Assembly: GCA_050011895.1 (NCBI GenBank) | Contig: JBEKIF010000059.1 | Span: forward strand, 1 to 25,792 | Direction: 5' to 3' | Origin: DATBGO01 sp050011895 | GTDB taxonomy: Bacteria; Actinomycetota; Actinomycetes; Streptosporangiales; Streptosporangiaceae | Length of the DNA: 25,792 nucleotides | Part shown: positions 21,814-25,792 of the stretch, one piece after another | Layout: each line of letters opens with the position of its first letter | How positions within the stretch are numbered: the first letter of the stretch is position 1 | Position numbers and translations under genes: made by a program | Notes under the pieces: generated by a model | Told to the model about the DNA's origin: nothing | Seen by the model: only the letters and a program-made list of their open reading frames with translations | Database searches by the model: none

Positions 21814-22245
21814 ATGCAAGCGCCGTGCAGCCCGTCCGGTGCGCGCGGATCCGCACCCGGCCGCCGTGCCAGCGATGTCAATCCCGGCATGCGGGTCTCT
21901 GATGCTGAGCGCGCTGCCGTCACCGACCGCCTGGCCCAGCACTATGGCGACGGGCGGCTCAGCCAGGCCGAGTTCGATGAGCGGATGGACAAGGCGATGA
22001 CAGCCAGGACCCAGTCGGATTTCGGCGGGTTGTTCGCCGATCTGCCGGGCGAGAAACCCGCTGAACCGGCGCAGCTGGCTCCGCGCGGCCGGCCGCAGCA
22101 TCGTTTCCTCGTCCTTCTGCTCGTGGTCGTGCTCGCTGCGGCAATCGGCCACGCCCTCGTGCAGTCGGTCATCCCCTGGCTGGTGGTCTGGCTGCTCGCC
22201 GCGCTCTGGCTGCGCCACGGCCAGCGGCAGCACCATCGCCTGTAG
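21814..22245 (+). CDS. DUF1707 domain membrane protein
   Basis: A 143-residue protein with GAGGAGG about ten bases before the ATG. The DUF1707 (SHOCT-like) domain is clear at about 26-78: MRVSDAERAAVTDRLAQHYG then DGRLSQAEFDERMDKAMTAR. A basic linker is followed by two hydrophobic stretches (about 97-115 LVLLLVVVLAAAIGHALV and 120-135 PWLVVWLLAALWL) and a His/Arg-rich tail. Many actinobacterial DUF1707 proteins carry such a C-terminal membrane part; function is unknown. Position 51 bases after the PspC gene on the same strand suggests one transcript and a link to envelope stress. Confidence 0.9.
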   Translation: MQAPCSPSGARGSAPGRRASDVNPGMRVSDAERAAVTDRLAQHYGDGRLSQAEFDERMDKAMTARTQSDFGGLFADLPGEKPAEPAQLAPRGRPQHRFLVLLLVVVLAAAIGHALVQSVIPWLVVWLLAALWLRHGQRQHHRL

Positions 22246-22269
22246 GACGCGCGCGGCTCTGCCCGCCGA

Positions 22270-23775
22270 TCAGGGGGACTGCGGGCCGAGCAAGCCGAGC
22301 GGGACAGGCGCTGCGTATTCGATACGCAGGACCGTCTCGCCTCCGGGCAGCGGCACAAGCGCGAGCTGGGCGGGATGGTACGGATCCGGTAGCCCGCTCA
22401 GCAGCGCCTGCACCGATCGCACGTAGGCGGAGTCGAGCGTTGGGGGCGCGCCGGAGGTCATGGCCAGATCGACGGAACGGAAGGGGATGCCAGGGCTGGC
22501 AGCCGGACCGGAGTCACCGAAGTCCGCGATGGTCACTGGACGCAGTGACGCGATACCCGCGATTGCGATCAGGAGTCGCGAATCCACCTGTCCGGCAGTG
22601 AGCTGCTTCCTGGCCCCGGGCGGGACAACCAGTCGGCTGCTGCCCAACAGCGTGGCGGCATTCGCCTTCCTGGCGAGCACGTCCGCGTTAAGCGCGGCGT
22701 TGTAAGCGGCGGCACCTTGTGGTGCGACCGCCCGGATCTCGATCCGGGTGTTCCCGGAACCAAAGGCCGCAAGGACTGCTGGCGCGTAGGCGGACGCGAG
22801 GCTGCTGCCGTACTGATTGCGGATGGTTGGCGTTGCGACAACCACGTCAGAATTCGACGGATACGCCGCGGCCGGCCCGAGCACCTGCAGCTGGCCGCCG
22901 GGAAAATGGGCGAGCTGGAGCGCCCGGCACATCACCGGATCGCAGGACACCACGGCCTGCGGGCTCACCTGAGCGGCTACCCAGGCCGCCGCCAGGCCGC
23001 GGGCTGCCGCAGCGGCAGAAAGCTCGGCGGCAGTGACCCCGGGAGGCGCGTCGGGAGGCGTGGAGGTCCCTTGGAAAAGCGGCAGGGAGATCAGGAAGGT
23101 AACGGACGCAACCGCGATGAGAACCAGTACTGCGGCCGCGCCGATCAGCCGGTAGCGTCGGCCGGCGGGCGCTCCAGGCCTGACCGTCTGCCGGTCCGGC
23201 TGCATCGCCGGGGCTGGCCTGCCGACGGGCGCCTCGCGGGCTGCAGGTGCATCAGCGCTCAGCTGGCTGGTCGGCGGCGGGGTGGCGCTGCGCCCGTTTG
23301 GCGGGGTGGCATGCCCGTTAGCCGCTGGCGGGGACCCGGCTAGACCGCTCGCCGTCGGTGTAGTGGCGCGTCCGGTGACGGCCGGAGATGCCGGCCGGTG
23401 GTCCGCTGCGGATGCCGGCCGGCCGGCCGCTGCCGGCGCCGTGGCGTCATCCGGCGGCGTGCGGACTTCGCGAGCCACCGGGCCTGGCAGGTAGCTCACC
23501 GCTAGCTGCGAGATGGCCGGAATCGGCTGCGTGCTGTCCTCCGCCGCGTCCTGCTCTGCCCAGTTCTCCTGACCTGCGTTTTCCTGGGTTTGGCGATCCT
23601 GACTTTGGCGCTCATGCCCGGCTTGCTGGCCCGACGCAGTATCAATCTCCTCGCGGAGCCGCTGGAGCAACGACTGAGGCAGCTTCGGCGGCGTTACCCG
23701 GGGCGCTGGCCGCTGAATCGCTGTTGCACCCGGAACGCGGCGGGACAGCGGCGGAACGCCCTTGTCGTCTCCCAT
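22270..23775 (-). CDS. Unknown single-pass membrane protein with long disordered N-terminus
   Basis: A 501-residue protein starting at ATG 23775 (MGDDKGVPPLSRRVPG) with a G-rich AGGGGG about nine bases upstream; the frame continues to 23838 but without a better ribosome-binding site. Residues 1-205 are hydrophilic and rich in Pro, Ala, Thr and Gln, probably disordered and cytoplasmic. One membrane helix lies at about 209-234. The outer domain (235-501) is alpha/beta in appearance, with VSCDPVMCRALQLAHFPGGQ (a Cys pair likely oxidised), LGPAAAYPSNSDVVVATPTI, and IEIRAVAPQGAAAYNAALNA; the last resembles the OmpA-like or spore-coat type beta-alpha repeats only loosely. I do not recognise a family. 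It converges on the DUF1707 gene with 24 bases between the stops. Confidence 0.78.
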   Translation of the reverse strand: MGDDKGVPPLSRRVPGATAIQRPAPRVTPPKLPQSLLQRLREEIDTASGQQAGHERQSQDRQTQENAGQENWAEQDAAEDSTQPIPAISQLAVSYLPGPVAREVRTPPDDATAPAAAGRPASAADHRPASPAVTGRATTPTASGLAGSPPAANGHATPPNGRSATPPPTSQLSADAPAAREAPVGRPAPAMQPDRQTVRPGAPAGRRYRLIGAAAVLVLIAVASVTFLISLPLFQGTSTPPDAPPGVTAAELSAAAAARGLAAAWVAAQVSPQAVVSCDPVMCRALQLAHFPGGQLQVLGPAAAYPSNSDVVVATPTIRNQYGSSLASAYAPAVLAAFGSGNTRIEIRAVAPQGAAAYNAALNADVLARKANAATLLGSSRLVVPPGARKQLTAGQVDSRLLIAIAGIASLRPVTIADFGDSGPAASPGIPFRSVDLAMTSGAPPTLDSAYVRSVQALLSGLPDPYHPAQLALVPLPGGETVLRIEYAAPVPLGLLGPQSP

Positions 23776-24236
23776 GCGGCCAAACCCCCTGGGCGCGCGT
23801 GCAGGTGACGCGATCCCGAGCATAGCGCAGCACAACATGACCTAGTTATCAAGCCAAATGACTGAATGTTACGAAGCGGTGCCTATCAGCTGATCTCGGC
23901 TGAAGTGGCCAACATACCTCATCGGAGGGTATCGAAACGGTATCGTCCCAGTGCGATGTTCTGGTCCTGGGATGTTGCAGATGGCTGTGCTGCCGCCAGC
24001 ATGTTACGTGGGCCTATGGGAGCTTATGGCGCCCCGCGAGGCCCCTGATCCACGGGCAGGTGCGGGGTTTTGACTCACGGCATCCCGGTTCCCTCGATGA
24101 GCGAGCGCGCTGGGGTCCGGCGGCGGAGGCGTGGCCAGGGCGCTGTTTCTATGGTGGCCACGGTGTCGGCGGCCGGCTCGCGGCGGACCAGATCAGGATG
24201 CGGCAAGCATCAACGGCTGGGTAAACGGAGCCTGGC
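23776..24236. promoter_or_regulatory. Long leader before the GH26-like gene, with three blocks shared with the 25400-25504 leader
   Basis: The left end (23839-23880) is AT-rich and probably holds promoters. Three blocks recur upstream of the next gene: 23927-23943 (GGGTATCG, two variable bases, ACGGTAT), 23992-24013 (GCCGCCA..., TTACGTGGGC; 18 of 22 identical) and 24043-24064 (CCCTGATC, CGGGCAGGTGCG). They appear in the same order and strand in both places, with different spacing between blocks 1 and 2. The pattern suggests a shared cis-regulatory element or structured leader RNA. A short ORF from TTG 24070 to 24240 overlaps the GH26-like start and is discussed as a finding. Confidence 0.55.
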
Positions 24237-25229
24237 GTGACGTGGCCGAAGCCGAGGTCCGCGGCGCGGTGGGGGAGCGATCGCAGGGGGACTGGGCTTA
24301 CAGCGCGCATCGGTCCCGTGACCTATGCAACGGTCGTGATCGGCGCTGTGGCGGTCGTCGCCTTCCCGGTCCTGTTCGCTTCGCTCCTGCGCGCACCTGA
24401 GCGACCTGCTCCCGCGTCCGTTCATGCGCAGCCGGTGCGTTATCTGGGCTTGTACGAGCCGCAAGCGCTGACCTCCTACGCGGGCATAGACAGGTTCGCG
24501 CAGGCCATCGGCAGGCAACCGAACCTCGTGTCGTATTACAGTGCCTGGCTGGAGCCGTTTAAGACCAGGTTCGCCACGACGACGGCCAAGCATGGCGCGG
24601 TACCCCTCGTGCAGATCAACCCGGTCGGTGTCAACCTGGCCGCGATCGCATCCGGGCATTATGACGGCTACCTGACTGCCTACGCAGTCGCCGTCCGCGC
24701 CTACCGCCGGCCGGTGGTACTGAGCTTCGCTCATGAGATGAACGGGCACTGGTACTCCTGGGGCTTCCGGCGCACCTCCCCGGCGGTCTTTGTGGCCGCA
24801 TGGCGGCACATCGTAACGCTGTTCCGCGCAATCGGGGCGCAGAACGTGACATGGCTGTGGACGATCAACGTCATCAATAAGCGGCACGACAGAATTCCCG
24901 GCCCGGCGCCATGGTGGCCCGGCCGCTCGTACGTGACCTGGGTAGGTATTGACGGTTACTACCACAAGGCATCGTGGAAGTTCGCGGCATTGTTCGGGCC
25001 GACCATCGCAGCCGTGCGCGAGTTGACCCGCAACCCCATACTCATCGCGGAGACCGGCGCGGCACCCTGGGCGGATCAGCCGGCGAAGATCGCTGATCTG
25101 TTCGCTGGCATCCGTGCGTATGGGCTGCTGGGGTTCTTGTGGTTCAACTCGATCGGGACCATGGACTGTCGTCTTGATGGTGCACCGGCTGTCGCAGCGT
25201 TCCGCAAGGGTGTCCAAGCGCAGGAATAG
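24237..25229 (+). CDS. Membrane-anchored GH26-like glycoside hydrolase
   Basis: A 330-residue protein read from GTG 24237. After a basic cytoplasmic start there is one uncleaved-looking membrane segment (about 28-51, YATVVIGAVAVVAFPVLFAS). The outer domain is a (beta/alpha)8-type glycoside hydrolase of family 26 or its close relatives: YLGLYEPQALTSYAGIDRFA at the start, the acid/base Glu in VLSFAHEMNGHWYSWG (E167), TWLWTINVIN, the WVGIDGYYHKASW segment, and the nucleophile Glu in ILIAETGAAPW (E272). Both catalytic Glu are present, so activity is plausible. GH26 enzymes cut beta-mannans or related glucans; here it may process an exopolysaccharide. The next gene looks like a membrane glycosyltransferase and shares its leader, supporting a polysaccharide role. 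The true start may be later, for example near the membrane segment. Confidence 0.83.
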   Translation: MTWPKPRSAARWGSDRRGTGLTARIGPVTYATVVIGAVAVVAFPVLFASLLRAPERPAPASVHAQPVRYLGLYEPQALTSYAGIDRFAQAIGRQPNLVSYYSAWLEPFKTRFATTTAKHGAVPLVQINPVGVNLAAIASGHYDGYLTAYAVAVRAYRRPVVLSFAHEMNGHWYSWGFRRTSPAVFVAAWRHIVTLFRAIGAQNVTWLWTINVINKRHDRIPGPAPWWPGRSYVTWVGIDGYYHKASWKFAALFGPTIAAVRELTRNPILIAETGAAPWADQPAKIADLFAGIRAYGLLGFLWFNSIGTMDCRLDGAPAVAAFRKGVQAQE

Positions 25230-25345
25230 CCGCTCGCCCTCCCTGGCCAGCGGCCGCTACCAGAGTGATCTTGTTGCCGGCAGTGCCTGCATCTGCGGTG
25301 CTACCTGTGCTAAAGAGCCGATCGGCAGGAAATTCGGCAAACACC

Positions 25346-25375
25346 CCCGCTTCGGCGGGTCTGGACAGTAGTTTT
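25346..25375 (+). terminator. Candidate intrinsic terminator after the GH26-like gene
   Basis: CCCGC-TTCG-GCGGG forms a 5-bp stem with a stable UUCG-type tetraloop at 25346-25359, and a run of five T follows at 25371-25375. The distance from stem to T-run (11 bases) is longer than ideal, so termination may be weak. Confidence 0.45.
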
Positions 25376-25399
25376 TCATGAGCGGTATGCCTGTTCGTG

Positions 25400-25504
25400 G
25401 GGTATCGCGACGGTATGTGACGCCGCCACTACTTTACGTGGGCTGCGAGGGGGGTCCGAGCTGCCGAGCTACCCCTGGCGTGTCCCTGATCGCGGGCAGG
25501 TGCG
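25400..25504 (+). promoter_or_regulatory. Leader with three blocks shared with the GH26-like gene leader
   Basis: Blocks matching the upstream leader lie at 25400-25416, 25422-25443 and 25484-25504, ending five bases before the ATG at 25509. The third block contains CGGGCAGGTGCG, whose GCAGGTG could also act as ribosome-binding site. Conservation continues a little way into the ORF (TGGACCACGGCA against TGACTCACGGCA in the other copy). It matches no riboswitch class I can name. Confidence 0.55.
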
Positions 25505-25508
25505 ACCT

Positions 25509-25792
25509 ATGGACCACGGCACGACGATGGGCTGGGAGGTTATTCCGGCACTGCAGCCGACAGTTGGTGCTGCTCAGGACGACGGACCTGAGCAGCTGGG
25601 AAGTGGTGCCCATTTCGGCCGACCCGCGACGGGGACTGTGGCGGTCGATGCGGCCGCGCCAGCGGATGCTGCTCCGGCGGTGCCCGGGGCGGGGGTGCGG
25701 GGCTGGGGGGTGCGCGGCGGTCGGCTGTGGGCGTGGGCTGGCTGGCCGCTGGTGGTGGTGCTGGTGGTGCAGGCGGCGTTGTCGGTGCGGCT
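25509..25792 (+). CDS. N-terminal part of a membrane protein, probably GT39-type glycosyltransferase (partial)
   Basis: The frame opens at ATG 25509 (MDHGTTMGWEVIPALQPTVG) and runs off the right edge after 94 codons. A polar, Ala/Gly/Pro-rich start of about 70 residues precedes a hydrophobic segment (LWAWAGWPLVVVLVVQAALS, then VR). This wording is typical of the first membrane helix of actinobacterial ArnT/PMT-like (GT39) glycosyltransferases, which transfer sugars from polyprenyl carriers outside the membrane. The catalytic part is beyond the window, so the assignment is tentative. It shares its leader type with the GH26-like gene upstream. Confidence 0.6.
   Translation, partial: MDHGTTMGWEVIPALQPTVGAAQDDGPEQLGSGAHFGRPATGTVAVDAAAPADAAPAVPGAGVRGWGVRGGRLWAWAGWPLVVVLVVQAALSVR

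Noticed and set aside
23839..24236. c-di-AMP (ydaO), cobalamin or TPP riboswitch in the GH26 leader
   Set aside because: None of the conserved core boxes of these classes is visible; the shared blocks do not match any class I know.
24210..25217. 335-residue minus-strand ORF opposite the GH26-like gene
   Set aside because: Antisense shadow; no domain, while the plus strand carries both catalytic Glu motifs.
1..25792. CRISPR arrays, tRNA or rRNA genes
   Set aside because: No direct repeats with regular unique spacers and no tRNA-like or rRNA-like sequence was seen on either strand. The tandem repeats found have no spacers.

Overview
The window is very GC-rich DNA with strong G/C bias at third codon positions, many GTG starts and 1-4 base stop/start overlaps. 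Gene content points to an actinomycete: DUF222/HNH endonuclease tail, DUF929 proteins, an actinobacterial VKOR, an F420-type PPOX protein, PspC/DUF1707/DUF3040 proteins and an MreB-like protein in a high-GC background. A mycelial lineage near the Streptosporangiaceae would fit, but the genus cannot be fixed from the sequence.

Left part (1-4643): the tail of an HNH-type protein is followed by a minus-strand block. A second DUF929 gene (3738-4643) is translationally coupled to a VKOR-family membrane oxidoreductase (2806-3738), and a DUF929 paralogue lies at 166-1056. Together they look like an extracytoplasmic disulfide-forming system. Between them are an IS1380-type transposase remnant, a 5'-truncated serine hydrolase and a 48-bp inverted duplication, so the region has been rearranged.

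Centre-left (5084-9239): a four-gene plus-strand operon of overlapping genes encodes a molybdate/tungstate-type ABC importer (lipoprotein, permease, ATPase) and a regulator that joins an XRE HTH to a cytoplasmic ligand-binding domain. A perfect 15-bp palindrome just upstream of the first gene is the obvious candidate operator.

Centre (9250-15354): ordinary single genes: a small unknown protein, a SAM methyltransferase, an F420-type PPOX protein, a YbhB/PEBP protein, a secreted PQQ-like beta-propeller, a DUF3040-like membrane protein and a phosphoesterase (PF04185). Short tandem and inverted repeats lie in the gaps.

Centre-right (15819-23775): two overlapping bacterial PH-domain membrane proteins (YdbS/YdbT type); on the minus strand a 60-residue ORF followed by an MreB-like actin homologue; then an envelope-stress type two-component pair (PspC-histidine kinase plus LuxR-type regulator) divergent from a stand-alone PspC protein and a DUF1707 protein; then a large unknown single-pass membrane protein.

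Right end (23776-25792): a GH26-like membrane-anchored glycoside hydrolase and the first 94 codons of a membrane protein, probably a GT39-type glycosyltransferase. The two genes are preceded by similar leader sequences sharing three conserved blocks. This looks like a shared regulatory element or structured RNA that I do not recognise, and with the DUF929/VKOR pair it is the most interesting observation here.
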